Origin: Pachysolen tannophilus NRRL Y-2460
Lineage: Eukaryota; Ascomycota; Pichiomycetes; Alaninales; Pachysolenaceae
Length of the DNA stretch: 64,000 nucleotides
Assembly (NCBI GenBank): GCA_001661245.1
Contig: KV454012.1
Location: 1,877,512 to 1,941,511 of the forward strand
Reading direction: 5' to 3'
This document shows positions 21,050-32,451 of this stretch, piece by piece. Every line of letters starts with the position of its first letter. Positions within the stretch are counted from its first letter, which is position 1. Below the pieces are notes generated by a model that searched no databases, was not told where the DNA came from, and saw nothing but the letters and a program-made list of their open reading frames with translations. The position numbers and the translations under genes were made by a program.

Positions 21050-23029
21050 TTAATTTATATCATTCGAGACAGGAACTAGTCCGCTTGAAGTAACAACATA
21101 TTCTCTTACAAACTTCAACTGCATTTGAAAATTATCACAGCAATTTCCAAAACAATTGATTTCATTACAATTTGAATTTGAATTACTATGCCAAAATGAA
21201 TCTTTCTTCTTCTGTTTGTTATTATTCTTTGTTGAATTAATCAAATCAGCACACCTTGCAGCGCTTGATAAATCTGATGCACGCACAATGTTTTTACCGC
21301 ACCATCTATCTGAAGTTGTTAATGTAGCCATACATCTGATAGCATCTTTGATCAACTTCCGTTCAGAAGGAAGTTTATCAAAAGTAGGTTCCCATTTGCT
21401 TTTAATATCTGATTCAGATACTTCATCCGCTTCCAGAAACGACGAAGATGAAGATGAAGATGAAGATGTTAAAACAGGAATTGTGGAAAATTCATTACTG
21501 ACTGCCCGCATGTCATTATTAGTTTCGTCATCGTCATCGTCATCATCATGAGAATCGTTATAATCACCCTCTTGTTCATCTTCCTCATCATCATCTCCTT
21601 CATCAACGGTACAGGGGATGATTCCTTCGTGATTGTTCATAAATTTGCATCTATTTTCAACATTTTCTAAAGTTTGTTCACTTGAACTTCTACCAGAAGA
21701 AGGAATCGATTGAACAAAAGAATTAGGAGAAGATGACAAGGGATCAATATCAATTATTTCAGTATGTACATCTTCTTCCTCTATTATCTGAATAGTATTA
21801 TCACGACGACTGCTATTATGAGACAACATACTTCCACTTCTTCTCCTATTCATGGTTGTTAAGTCTGAAGTACTATTAGCACGACTACGACTATGACTAA
21901 CAGATAACTTATTTTTAAAATTAGAAAACTTATTCCTTAAATGTAAATCGTGATTGTGAATGCCAGTATGATGAGCTGATAGCAACTCATCATTAAGACT
22001 TAGTGCTCTATTTCTATGGAAAAAATTCACCACACTATTTGAATGAGGTAAATTTGGTTTATTTGCTTGATTGTTGAAATTAGAAGGTGACATAGTTTGA
22101 GGATCAGAATTATGCCTTCTTCTATGTCTTCTTCCAGGAAGATTTGGATTATTTCTATTATACCTACTTCTTGGGACTGTTCTATAATGAGGCATCGATC
22201 TTCTAGCCAAATCTAAAGCATTATCCCTACCAAGGCATAAGGCTAAATTCCATTCAATCATACTTTGCAGAGTTGGGAACTGGATCAAAAATTGTTCTGT
22301 TTCACACCTGAGCCTTAATGTATATTTCCATTTCTTGTAATCTTGCGCAATTCCAATTTTAGCATGTTGTAAAGAATATGATTTCAATAAATGTGCCTTA
22401 TCTAATATTTTATATTTATTATATTGTACCACGTTTGATAAATCTTGAGCTGACGTAAATTTTGATTGAAATTCAGATAATGTAGCACCATCTTTAGATA
22501 AAAGTTCATTAATTTTTGATAATGGAAGTGTAGGTAAACTTGCTGAAAAAGTTTTTTGATAATTATTTAAATGATAAATATTCAATTGTGTTGAATTTAA
22601 TTCCAAAATAACATCCCGCCATTGTCTAGTTGGTGCCGGATCATATGGTGAAATCCATTCTAATTTCCTTGGGAAAGTTTGTATTTTATAAACAGTAGGT
22701 GTATATTGAGGTAATTTTTCAAATCCTTCTTCTTCATTAGCATAAATAGGGAATCTTGGACGAGATTGCGGCAAACTTAAATAATCAGGTGGGTAAACTG
22801 GATAACGTTCAATATATTCCAAGACATCCAAAAATTGTAAAGAACTTCCATGAGTTTGTTGTTGATGAAGTTGTGTACGAGGAATATTCAAATTCAACGG
22901 CAGGAGCAGCAGCAGCAGCAGCAACATCAGCTCTTGCTGCTGCTGCTGCCGCTGCTGCTGCTTTGTTTGAGGAACCTCTCCTCCACCAGTTCCACCACTC
23001 CCACCGCGGTGATTTTTCATAAAATGCAT
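21050..23029 (-). CDS. PH-domain protein of the YHR131C/YNL144C family
   Basis: A 659-residue protein of largely unknown function. The segment ERYPVYPPDYLSLPQSRPRF and the PTVYKIQTFPRKLEWISPYD that follows are typical of the yeast YHR131C/YNL144C pair. A PH-like domain spans about residues 125-275 (RQWRDVILELNSTQLNIYHL ... WKYTLRLRCETEQFLIQFPT), suggesting phosphoinositide or membrane association. The rest is basic and Ser-rich, then strongly acidic (poly-Asp near 500), with a C-terminal Cys-containing segment. The N-terminus has CAG-derived Gln and a run of CTG codons (about 22904-22930 plus-strand) that reads as poly-Leu in the standard code but mostly Ser if CUG is reassigned. Met4 is an alternative start. 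Confidence 0.85.
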   Translation of the reverse strand: MHFMKNHRGGSGGTGGGEVPQTKQQQRQQQQQELMLLLLLLLLPLNLNIPRTQLHQQQTHGSSLQFLDVLEYIERYPVYPPDYLSLPQSRPRFPIYANEEEGFEKLPQYTPTVYKIQTFPRKLEWISPYDPAPTRQWRDVILELNSTQLNIYHLNNYQKTFSASLPTLPLSKINELLSKDGATLSEFQSKFTSAQDLSNVVQYNKYKILDKAHLLKSYSLQHAKIGIAQDYKKWKYTLRLRCETEQFLIQFPTLQSMIEWNLALCLGRDNALDLARRSMPHYRTVPRSRYNRNNPNLPGRRHRRRHNSDPQTMSPSNFNNQANKPNLPHSNSVVNFFHRNRALSLNDELLSAHHTGIHNHDLHLRNKFSNFKNKLSVSHSRSRANSTSDLTTMNRRRSGSMLSHNSSRRDNTIQIIEEEDVHTEIIDIDPLSSSPNSFVQSIPSSGRSSSEQTLENVENRCKFMNNHEGIIPCTVDEGDDDEEDEQEGDYNDSHDDDDDDDETNNDMRAVSNEFSTIPVLTSSSSSSSSSFLEADEVSESDIKSKWEPTFDKLPSERKLIKDAIRCMATLTTSDRWCGKNIVRASDLSSAARCADLINSTKNNNKQKKKDSFWHSNSNSNCNEINCFGNCCDNFQMQLKFVREYVVTSSGLVPVSNDIN

Positions 23030-23870
23030 TTCCGATTAAACCAAAACCGTTTTCTATCAACAATTATTATGAAAATAAATAATTTGGTATTATTGCTATT
23101 TTTTTTTTTATACCCAGTTTTAAAAACTTTACTTCAAGCTAATACTAATGTTTAAGTCTCAATATAGATAAGAAAAAAATTATATGAGGACATAAAGAGC
23201 AAAAGCAAAAAAATTGCTAATAAAAATTAAAATAAAATGCTGAAAATTATACTTCAATATATACAATAAGATAATTTTTAACTTTTAAATCACTGTGACC
23301 ACTCAATCTTTTTTAATATAGATGATCTTAAATCAAGAGATTGTCAGTTACCATTTCCTTTTAATTCTACTAACCATACTATTCGTTCATGTACGAGCCT
23401 AGATTTCAAACTAACCTTGCGATCCGAAAGTACCATTCTGTGACCCGATAAGGTCATAGAATGAACGACAAAAAAATAAGAGAAAATTAAGAGAAAAATG
23501 GCAGACGACACGCCGGGTAGAAAAAGAAGTAGAGAGAGGTGTCAGGTGACGCTTGGGATTGAGTTTCCAAGGGGGGGAGGACAAAGCTGTTAATCGTTTT
23601 TTTTCTAGTTGACTGCTTAAGGTTTAGATTTAGATCATTCGATTATATTACAGGAGCATTGTCAGCTCATTATGCGATACGAGTGTGGAGGTAACTTGCA
23701 CTCCGGGGTTATGATTTATTGGGATAGTGATGAGGTTAGCGAGGTTTGTCTTTTCCATGTAACATAGATAGATTTTACTACATCACGCATGTATGCTTAT
23801 CGGCTTCGGACTCGGTAAAAGATATATAATATATATTATATATATATATATATATATAAATTGTCTATAA
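23030..23870. other. Intergenic region upstream of the PH-domain gene, with hairpin
   Basis: Lies between two minus-strand genes. The part from about 23380 to 23790 is clearly less A/T-rich than other spacers and contains the 12-bp-arm hairpin at 23434-23463 and a G-run near 23570-23580. The right end has an AT microsatellite (about 23822-23860). No coding frame or known RNA was recognised. An uncharacterised non-coding RNA is possible. Confidence 0.5.
23434..23463. repeat. Hairpin-forming inverted repeat, 12-bp arms, 6-nt loop
   Basis: CATTCTGTGACC, then CGATAA, then GGTCATAGAATG. Eleven of twelve positions pair exactly and the twelfth can form a G-U pair. The core TGACC-N6-GGTCA is a perfect dyad. 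A further weak inverted pair (TCGTTCAT at 23383 and ATGAACGA at 23461) overlaps its right end. Confidence 0.75.
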
Positions 23871-24601
23871 TTATCTGCTTAATGGAATTTCTATAACGGC
23901 TATTGTACTTAACAACATGGGTGCAGATTTTGATTTATTTTTTGATAATGAATCTAAGATTTCATTTGGTAAGTGTGGCAGGGTTTCTCCACCAACAACG
24001 AAAAATTTTGAGTCAACAAAAAGTGTTGCTCCCCCAATATTGCTGAAATAAACTTTTTCCAATTGCAGTAAATTTTTTGAATAATCATGTTCTAATTTAG
24101 AGTTGTCTTCTACAACATATTTTGAAACTAGACCTAAATCGTTGAAAAATCTACAGATTTTCCAATATTGTGTTTGTGTATCTAACATTAAGAGTCTGTG
24201 GTAAGTATCAGATTTCTCCATTTTTTTAACTTGAATTTTCAATTGTGTTGATGAAGTCTTTTCATTCTTGATTTCTTTAATTTGCAGTGGTCGTTGTTGT
24301 AACTCCATTGAAGTTTCTGGTCCCAAAATTTTCCCCAGTGTAATACCAACAGTACGTTTATTACGTTCACTAATGTCATTATTGTAAAGTTGTTCATCAA
24401 TAATTTTTTCTTCAAAATGTTTAGTCTCTTCTGTAATACTCCCCATAGAACCTAATGTTAAGGTCAACCTTTGTAAGTCTTCAGCTTGCGCGTGCGCATC
24501 ATCTTCAGAACTATTACTCATTGTATATTCACCACTACCAGTTCCGGAAGAACTATTATTGTTATTATTATTATTAATATTATTATTGATATTATTATTA
24601 A

Positions 24602-24638
<37 letters not shown>

Positions 24639-27437
24639 GTTGTTATTATTTTTAATGTCATTATTATTGTTAGTGTTGTTATTACTGCCACCACTGCCTT
24701 TAACGGAATCAACGTTGTGGAATTCAGAATATGCATTGAACGGTAAGATTGGAGTTTCTTTATATTTATCATATGAACTTTCATCTTCTACATCAATCTC
24801 TAATGCTCCAGAGACTAATGCCAAATATTTCCCATCCATGTTGATTGCTGTATGACCGCATCTTTTCACTATGGCATCTGCAACAATCAATTTTTCATCA
24901 TCATTCTCTAAGGAAAACTTATTGTGTAAATACGTGGGTACTCTTTTCCAAGTTTCTGTTACAAGACTGAACCACCATAAATCACCATGTATTTTTTTTT
25001 TAGCAAGCTTACGAGCCTTTCCAGTTTTATGATTTGTTACAGTTTTATACTGTATAGTTGATCCTCCATGAATCATCAACGTCTTGTTAACTAAAGCAGC
25101 TTTAATATTCGGATTATTTAAATTGTTTATCTCCGTGTTGTTCGAACTACTAGCATTGGTTCTATTGGAATATACGGGAGTAGATGATGGAGAAGGCGAC
25201 GATTTTTTGTCTCTGCCCATAGATAACTGCTGTAATGGAGAATGATGTGTACGAGACCTTACCCTATGAAGACCACGAGAATCCGACCCAAGAGGAGAAA
25301 ATGCCCTACTCAGTTTCTGGGCTTGAGACAGTACAGGTGAAGTGACACCACTACCAGTACCACTACCACCGCCAGTGGCTAAGCCTGTACCGTCTGATGC
25401 AGCACTTGTACTTCCACCAACACTAGGCATACTTAATGCTAACGGTGATGATTGTCGTGAACCGTAATTACTTGACTGGTTACCTATAAGACTTTCATTT
25501 GCTCTCTTTGGCGTTGGGTGAAGCAAAGACGTTGCGGATGATGACTTTGATGCCATGGCAGGGGACCACTCACTTCTGTTGTTGTACATTGAGTTTGAAC
25601 GGCTGTTTGTAGTAGAACTATTATCGTTATTATTTCTGTCAATATCCACAAGGTCTTTATATAGTTCTTTATTATCAAAAATGCAACCTGCAAAAAATCC
25701 TCTTGTGTCAGGCCATTCAATATTGTCATTTTGTATGATTCCAGTAAACATTGGCTTTTCGTGGTTTCCCTCCAGCTGCTGACGAAATATAGGAGATCCT
25801 CTCCTAGTGTGATTATGATTCGAAATTCCACCGGTTTTAAATGCTGAAGACGAGAATTTTCCAGATTGTGTCCTGGTTTCTTCTTCTTCATCAGAATCTT
25901 GATCTTCATAATTATAAATATATGAACTTGTTCTTCCAGAGCTGAAATCATCATAATTGCGTTCGTCAGATTCAAACTTACCCACTGGATACGCCAATGA
26001 AGAATCAGAAAAAGTCATATAATTTGATTGTCTATTTTCATAATTTACAAATAATTCCAATTTCCAAATATCGTTCAAAGGAATAAAATCTTTACCATTT
26101 TCAGACAGTTTATAGCCACCCATAATATAGACTAATGCTGGATAATTATAAACACTATTAGTATCTTTATTGTAATTCGTGTTGTTACTAATATTATATT
26201 TAGTAGATGCACTTATTGTACCATCATGGCTTGATTTTCTTGTTGTTGAACCTCTTGAACTGTTATTATTATTGTTCCACTCATCTGCTGCTGATATGAC
26301 AGTATGATCATTCATTTCTTCCAAAGTAACACTACAGGAAAGATGTCCAAACCTTGGTATTGCAACGGGAAATCTTGTTGTCAAAGTAGGATGCACTATA
26401 AGTTTTATTTCTTTAAATCTTAAAGTCTTGGTATCTAATATCCATGCACTATTACTTACTGTTATCAGTTTGTCTATTATCACCGAATGTTTATTTTTAG
26501 TTATTTTTGTTGTGAGTTCAAATCCACCATAGTAAAAAATATGCCTGCGTGAAATTTCACAGGAATGTAAAGCCAAGAGACAAGGCGGAATTTCATTTTC
26601 AAAAGTTTTAATATCATTTTCATTATTTTCAGACAGTTGTTGATGATTACCAAAGTAATTTGGTGGTCTTTGTTTTTTCAAATCGGGTTTCGATAAAGTT
26701 TGTGACAGGATAGAATAAATATACAAATCATTATTTGGAACCATAAAAGGTGAAGTTAAGATATCCTTATTCAATGGTAGAGGCAAGTTATAATCAAAAT
26801 TGATATGGACATTTTCCATGGATATTTGTCCCTCATTTGTGATTTCATTTAAAAATTCATTTTGCTCATCCAAAGTCATTAACTTCAAACCACCCAAGAT
26901 ATAAATTTTGGAATTTACCAGGTTAGCAACATGGTTAACCAATGGAGGAAATTTTGTTTCACCAAACATATAATCCATATGAAGATAGTTGAAAAAATTT
27001 GTCTCCAATGAATCCGATAATTGTTGTAATTTTTCCCTTGTAGTAGTAGTCGTTTTATCTATACTATCTGTCGAAGAACTCAAACTACTACCATTACCAT
27101 TACTATTTCCAAGATTGCTGTTGTTATTACAATCGTTTCCCACATCATTATCCTGGTTTATACCTAAAGCATCCAATTGTAAGTATGGGAACCATAATCT
27201 GTGACTATTCAAATAACTATATCCATCGTCGTTTAAATCGTTTAGAGTATTATTATAATTATTTTCTGTAGTTAAAGTTCTAAAATATTGTTCATACCGT
27301 TGAAGATATTTCAACTTTTTCTTATTATTTTTATATTTCACCAATAAATGATCCAAAGGAGAAAAATCAACTGCTCGTATTGGCGGTACGAGTGAAGGCG
27401 GCAACAAAAGTGAAGCTGATTGTGTTGATGAAGACAT
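23871..27437 (-). CDS. GPB1/GPB2: Kelch-repeat regulator of PKA signalling, Gpb1/Gpb2 (Krh) family
   Basis: Kelch beta-propeller protein; in S. cerevisiae Gpb1/2 bind Gpa2 and stabilise the Ras-GAPs Ira1/2, damping cAMP-PKA signalling. The first ATG is at 27437 (MSSSTQSASLLLPPS), giving 1188 residues. RRHIFYYGGFELTTK and the following VSNSAWILDTKTLRF match S. cerevisiae Gpb2 (DRHIFFYGGFEIRTE, VNNTGYILDIMSFKF). Further blades include PALVYIMGGYKLSENG, TLMIHGGSTIQ and FFVVGGE. It is longer than Gpb1/2 (about 880-900) because of low-complexity inserts, including a Gly/Ser segment and a poly-Asn stretch (24555-24650). Downstream it faces the PH-domain gene; it is divergent from ISR1. Confidence 0.85.
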
Positions 27438-27993
27438 GATGAACCCAACAAACAAGAAACAAACAAACAAGAAACAATAAAAAAAAAAAATACAAACAAA
27501 CTTCGATCAAATGCAATTATATAAACGGCGGTTATCCAACAATTAAATGGAATTGAATCAGAAACCTAAGCGCCTTTGAAGATAATGATGATTCAAATAA
27601 AATACATTAAATAAAAAGTACTTGACGTTTTGAAGTGGTTTTCTTTTCTATTATGTTGAAAAGGTATCTGAAGGTATCTCATTGCCAGTTGAACCAACAG
27701 GGAAAAAAAAAGGCACGACAGTCGTGGGGCAGCTCAATGGGGAAAAACAAAGTAAGAAGAAAAAGAAGAAAGTTTCCTAAAAGGGTAACTAAACGGGGGC
27801 AGATCAATTACAATTTAGTGAGAATTGATGGGCTTCAAAAAAGTTTCAAATTGAAAGAATAGTTAAAAAATATTAATTATCATTATTGAACGTTTACCAT
27901 TGAAGCAAAGTTAAGAAAATATTTTATGTGTCACTTAATGATGATTTTTTAAAAACTTGTTCTATGTTTTCTGTTTTCTTTTCTTTTTAAGAA

Positions 27994-28021
27994 ATTAGCA
28001 ATTAGCAATTAGCAATTAGCA
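27994..28021 (+). repeat. Four tandem copies of ATTAGCA
   Basis: ATTAGCA repeated exactly four times with a 7-bp period, immediately followed by ATTTTT. About 360 bp upstream of ISR1. Confidence 0.85.
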
Positions 28022-28057
28022 ATTTTTCGAAGTAGTAGGAATTCAAGGTGATGCCTC

Positions 28058-28104
28058 TTGTGACATATGTGACGCATATAAGACTTATGTCACTTATGTC
28101 ACAA
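28058..28104. promoter_or_regulatory. Dyad-symmetric cluster of four GTGAC/GTCAC sites
   Basis: Outer arms TTGTGACATA (28058-28067) and TATGTCACAA (28095-28104) are perfect inverted repeats. Inside them a second pair, GTGAC and GTCAC, repeats the motif. The whole 47 bp is near-symmetric. The factor is unknown; TGAC half-sites are typical of bZIP proteins. Confidence 0.6.
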
Positions 28105-28383
28105 ACGACATAAATTTAACCCACATGGTAGGACAAGGTAGGACAAGAAAAGACACGAAAAGACATGTTAAGCGTCATAGAAGATAGCGTCGTGGCATAG
28201 ATGATAGATGACACAGAAGTTTATTTCAGGTGACTTTCACAGTGACGCCGGAGTTTGTCACTTGTGGCACCTTCTCTGTGTCCTACAAGATTTTATAGCA
28301 TATAATTTTGCAGGCATTATTTAAAACAAGCATGTTTATATAATATATTATTTGTTGGAAAGAGCGGTTAGTATTATACGCAA

Positions 28384-29688
28384 ATGTCATTTCGTGGTGA
28401 GGATGGGGATTTGAAATGTCCTATTCCAGGGTTTCAGACTCCTGAGCTGAAAAATAATTCCAGATTCAATAATCGTGATGATAGTCCTCCAACTACACCT
28501 GCTAATAATGCTGGTAATAAAATTATAGATATATGTTTGAAATCCGATATTGATGATAGTAATAAAAATCTGGTACCTGGTATTGCAACACCTACAAGTA
28601 CTGAGTGCAATCGAAGAAGTAATAGTTTTGGTTTTGGGTTTTCGCCAATAACGCCATCTACAAATCCGGTATCCCCACAACTGTTAGCCAAGACATATTG
28701 TTTAAAGAATGATGATGAATTGAGTTTAAATATAATTATGGAAAAATTTACGGTTTCACCAGAGCTTTATAATCTTGAATTGGAGAAAGCTATAGGGAAA
28801 GGTTCAGTGGCAAATGTATTTCAAGGTAAACTAGGATTTAAAAATCATTTTTCACAAGTGGTTGCAGTTAAAGTACCATTAATTTTGAAAAATATTAAAT
28901 ACATCAAGAGAGAAGCATTAATTTTTTTAAAATTTAAAGAATTTTTTGAATCAAGTCATAATGATGATTCTTTTAATCTTTCAGGGTCTCCATTTATAAA
29001 TTGTTTTGGAATATTTAACATTTCCAAGACAATATCTTCAAATAATTCGAATATAATCTTGCCATCGCTCTTATTGGAAAAACTGGATTGTGATTTGGAA
29101 ACATATATAAAGACCGGCGCCAGTATTGGGAATTTACAATTATGGTGGAAATTGGCCAATACTTTAATATCAGCTCTAGTTTATTTGAAAAAATTAAACC
29201 TTGTTCATTGTGATTTTAAGACTTCAAATATCTTGATGGTAAATGTTGGCGGGGGAAATGGAAATGGAAATGGATCCGCAGTTGAGTTTAAAGTTTCAGA
29301 TTTCACCTCTTCGATAAGCAAAGAGGAACAACAAAACCCACAATTTCAAAGCACTGTCAATACCACATTACAATTTTGTGCTCCAGAATTGTTATCGTTG
29401 CCAATACGATCTCCACCAGATTTTAATACAGATTTATATGCAGTGGGTCTGATTTTATTACATATGGCAACAGGAAAGGAACCATATTTCGGATACACAA
29501 ATAACATAACCCAATTGATGCTATACGTTAAAAAAAACTATATCCTAAAATGCCTAGACTTTGACAGCTCAAAATTATTACAAGAAAACAAACAAATCTT
29601 TAAAATTATTGAAATGATTTTAACCCAAAGATGCAACTTAAAAGAAGTCATTGACTACATCAAATCCTTAGATATACCAACCACATAA
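28384..29688 (+). CDS. ISR1: Isr1-type protein kinase
   Basis: A 434-residue kinase related to S. cerevisiae Isr1, which restrains the hexosamine pathway through Gfa1. After a Ser/Asn-rich N-terminus, the kinase domain begins near 137 (LEKAIGKGSVANVFQGK). LQLWWKLANTLISALVYLKK and the following LVHCDFKTSNIL match Isr1 (RKIWWRLMKQMIDALKSLKT, IIHGDIKTANIL), as do NTTLQFCAPEL and TDLYAVGLILLH. The catalytic loop is HCD (Asp277) rather than HRD, and the metal-binding DFG is DFT (Asp306), as in S. cerevisiae Isr1 (DFT), so both Asp residues are kept. Its place upstream of FHL1-PRE2-RPL11-SNT309 matches the YPR106-YPR101 region. Confidence 0.87.
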   Translation: MSFRGEDGDLKCPIPGFQTPELKNNSRFNNRDDSPPTTPANNAGNKIIDICLKSDIDDSNKNLVPGIATPTSTECNRRSNSFGFGFSPITPSTNPVSPQLLAKTYCLKNDDELSLNIIMEKFTVSPELYNLELEKAIGKGSVANVFQGKLGFKNHFSQVVAVKVPLILKNIKYIKREALIFLKFKEFFESSHNDDSFNLSGSPFINCFGIFNISKTISSNNSNIILPSLLLEKLDCDLETYIKTGASIGNLQLWWKLANTLISALVYLKKLNLVHCDFKTSNILMVNVGGGNGNGNGSAVEFKVSDFTSSISKEEQQNPQFQSTVNTTLQFCAPELLSLPIRSPPDFNTDLYAVGLILLHMATGKEPYFGYTNNITQLMLYVKKNYILKCLDFDSSKLLQENKQIFKIIEMILTQRCNLKEVIDYIKSLDIPTT

Positions 29689-30059
29689 CCACCAAAAACC
29701 TAAGCCACACACTCAAACACACATATAAGATACCTCAAGATACCCTATATACTTTTCCATACCACCAATTAGTAATAATAAATATTATAATATTTTCTTA
29801 AACCATAAAACCATTATCTTGTATAAAGGAAAGTAGTTCATTTAAAGACCAAAAAATATTGGCACATTTTCTCTCAATTTTAACCTTTTTAATTAAAGAC
29901 CCATCATCTTCTATATCTGGAATAAACAAATTTTTTTTTTATTTTTTTTTTTATATTTATATAGTAAAAGTGAAAAATTAATTAGGAGACTTTAAAAACT
30001 ATATAGAGGTTATAGTAAGAGAAGTTGTCTCTTGTGTTGGTCGTTGAATATTGATAGAG
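29689..30059. other. Intergenic region, ISR1 to FHL1
   Basis: 371 bp, A/T-rich. It includes the ISR1 3' flank and FHL1 leader, with T-runs at 29930-29955. No motif recognised. COG4 (YPR105C), present here in S. cerevisiae, is absent. Confidence 0.6.
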
Positions 30060-32417
30060 ATGAGCACGGCTTCTCCAGGGGATTCGAGTTATGGCAATGA
30101 GCAACAGGATCTTACTGATTTCCAGATAAATGCTTTATTGTCTACTGTGAATAGTCCTACGAATAGTAATACGACTACTGAAAATATTGAATATTCTCAT
30201 AGTAATGCGGGTAGTGGGAATGAGAGTCATCATATACAGAATATCTTGGATGATTCGAGACTGCAGGTGAAAACGATGGGAACGGCAAAGGTGAAAAATC
30301 ATGAAAATACATTATTGAATAATGTTAGTACAAATGCAAAATTTGATAATAAGTCATCACATGTTTTACCGAAAAAATCATCAATATCAAAATATCAAGA
30401 ACATGAAGGAGTGAAAAAGGCCGATGCCAGTAATAATCGTAATGTGAATTCTAGTCATTTGTCTGTTAAAGTTGGAAATCACAATTATGGGAACGATAAT
30501 GAAGATAAGAAGATGAAGAACAATAACAACAAAAACAGCAATGAAGAAGATGATGACAATGACCATGACGATGATAACGACAATGAGAATAACAATGACC
30601 ATGACGATGAGGATGATGATGATGAGGATGATGACGACGATGATTCCAAGATTAGAGCTTATGCAAGACTAGACTTCCCAAAATTCACCTTTTATGTTCA
30701 AACTTTACAAGTGCTATTGGGCCGTAAAGTAAATGATAATAACAATAATAATAACTCATCGTCAACAGTGGATGTTCATCTTGGCTCTACAAAAGCAATA
30801 TCAAGAAGACACGCAAAGATTTTTTACAATTTTGGAACTCAAAGATTTGAATTGAGTATCTTGGGAAGAAATGGAGCATTTGTTGACGATATTTTCATAG
30901 AAACAGGCGTTACTTTGCCTTTAAAAGATGGAACAAAGATTCAAATTGGTGAAATTCCCTTTAAGTTTGTATTGCCTAAATCACCAGGCTCTAGTAAGAA
31001 AAAGAAACCAATAAAGAAGCAGATCAACCCTTCTGATGCTATAAATTTAAAGAAAAGTTTGTATAATAATTCACCAAAGAGAATTTCTAGAGAAGGCTCT
31101 GTGGTTTATGAAGATAGGAAGAAAATTGAAAATAGTGATAGAACTCCAACACCTCCAATAACATCAAAGCACTTAAAACCTCCTTCAATGGGTGACCTCA
31201 AAGTTGAGTCACCTACTACATCTATACCGGCGTCTGTTCCAGCCTATCCAGCTGACAAATTGTCTCCTCAGCAACAACAACAACAGCAGCAGCAACAGCA
31301 TCAACAACAGCAACAACAGAAATCCAAGAAGGAAAAACAACCAAAGAAGAGCAAACAGCCCAAGAAAGTTTATACATTGGAAGAAATTCCAGAGCAATAT
31401 CGTACAAAACCATCATTATCTTATTCTCAATTGATCGAAAGATGTCTAAAAGAAGATTCATCTGAAAAAGGAATGTCATTATCTGAAATATATAATTCTA
31501 TAAAGAAAATGTATCCATATTTTTACTATTGTCAAGATGGCTGGCAATCAAGTGTTAGGCATAATTTATCATTAAACAAATTATTTAAGAAAGTCAGTAA
31601 AGAAGGAAAAGGATGGTTATGGGGGTTGGATGAAGAGTATTGTTCTGAGAGAGATAAACTTAATAATACCAAAAAGAAACCATCGGTAGTAGGTATTTCA
31701 TCATCTGGTACTACAAGCACAGTAGGCGATAATAACAGGATTGTCACTTCGTCTGCTGGATTGAATCCTGTCTTTTCACAAACATTAAATGGGAGTGGCA
31801 AAACTATTCTGCAGTTGGCCAGCGAGATCAAACGTCCAAGTATTTCAACAACAGCATCGCCGGCCACGTCAACAAAATCATCCCTATCGCCATCTAACAA
31901 TTCAACTCCTAGCATTCAAGCACAGTTGGCTGCAAATAGATCAAGGCCAACGTCTTCGGCGTCAATTTCCCAGCAGCTGCAGAAACTACTGGATGCATCA
32001 TCTTCATCAACGCCACAACAGTCATCGAAAGACAATAATAAAACTCAAGACGATACAAAACGTGCATTAAACCATTTGCAACTGGAATTGATACGTCTAA
32101 CTAAGGATCGTAAAGGTCTTGATAAACAAACAACCACTCAAATTTTAACCCAGGCGTTAGCAATGACAATTGCTCAGGTTAGTCTGGCAGCGAAGAGTAG
32201 TGGAATGACTGGAAATCCATTAGTGTTGTTGATAGATAAAAATGCTCAACACTTAACAAAGATCCTTACCGCTGCATTGAATGCGGCAACATATCAAATC
32301 ACAAAGGGAAAAGTGAAACCAGGAATGGTAAACAATAATAATGTCAATAATGATTTGACAAGTGTATCACCACCAGCTCCTACTTCCCAACTAAGAAACT
32401 TGAATGCACCAGCTAAA

Positions 32418-32451
<34 letters not shown>

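Larger units (their letters stand above)
27438..28383. other. Divergent promoter region, GPB / ISR1
   Basis: Holds a four-copy ATTAGCA tandem repeat (27994-28021), a large TGAC-containing dyad (28058-28104) and further TGAC/GTCA cores up to 28270. A 68-codon basic frame starting at the ATG near 27652 is the only plus-strand frame and is not supported. The density of GTGAC/GTCAC motifs is the notable feature. Confidence 0.6.

Noticed and set aside
27652-27862. Small basic protein of about 68 residues
   Set aside because: It looks like a chance frame: no homology recognised, A-rich codons and a position inside a divergent promoter.
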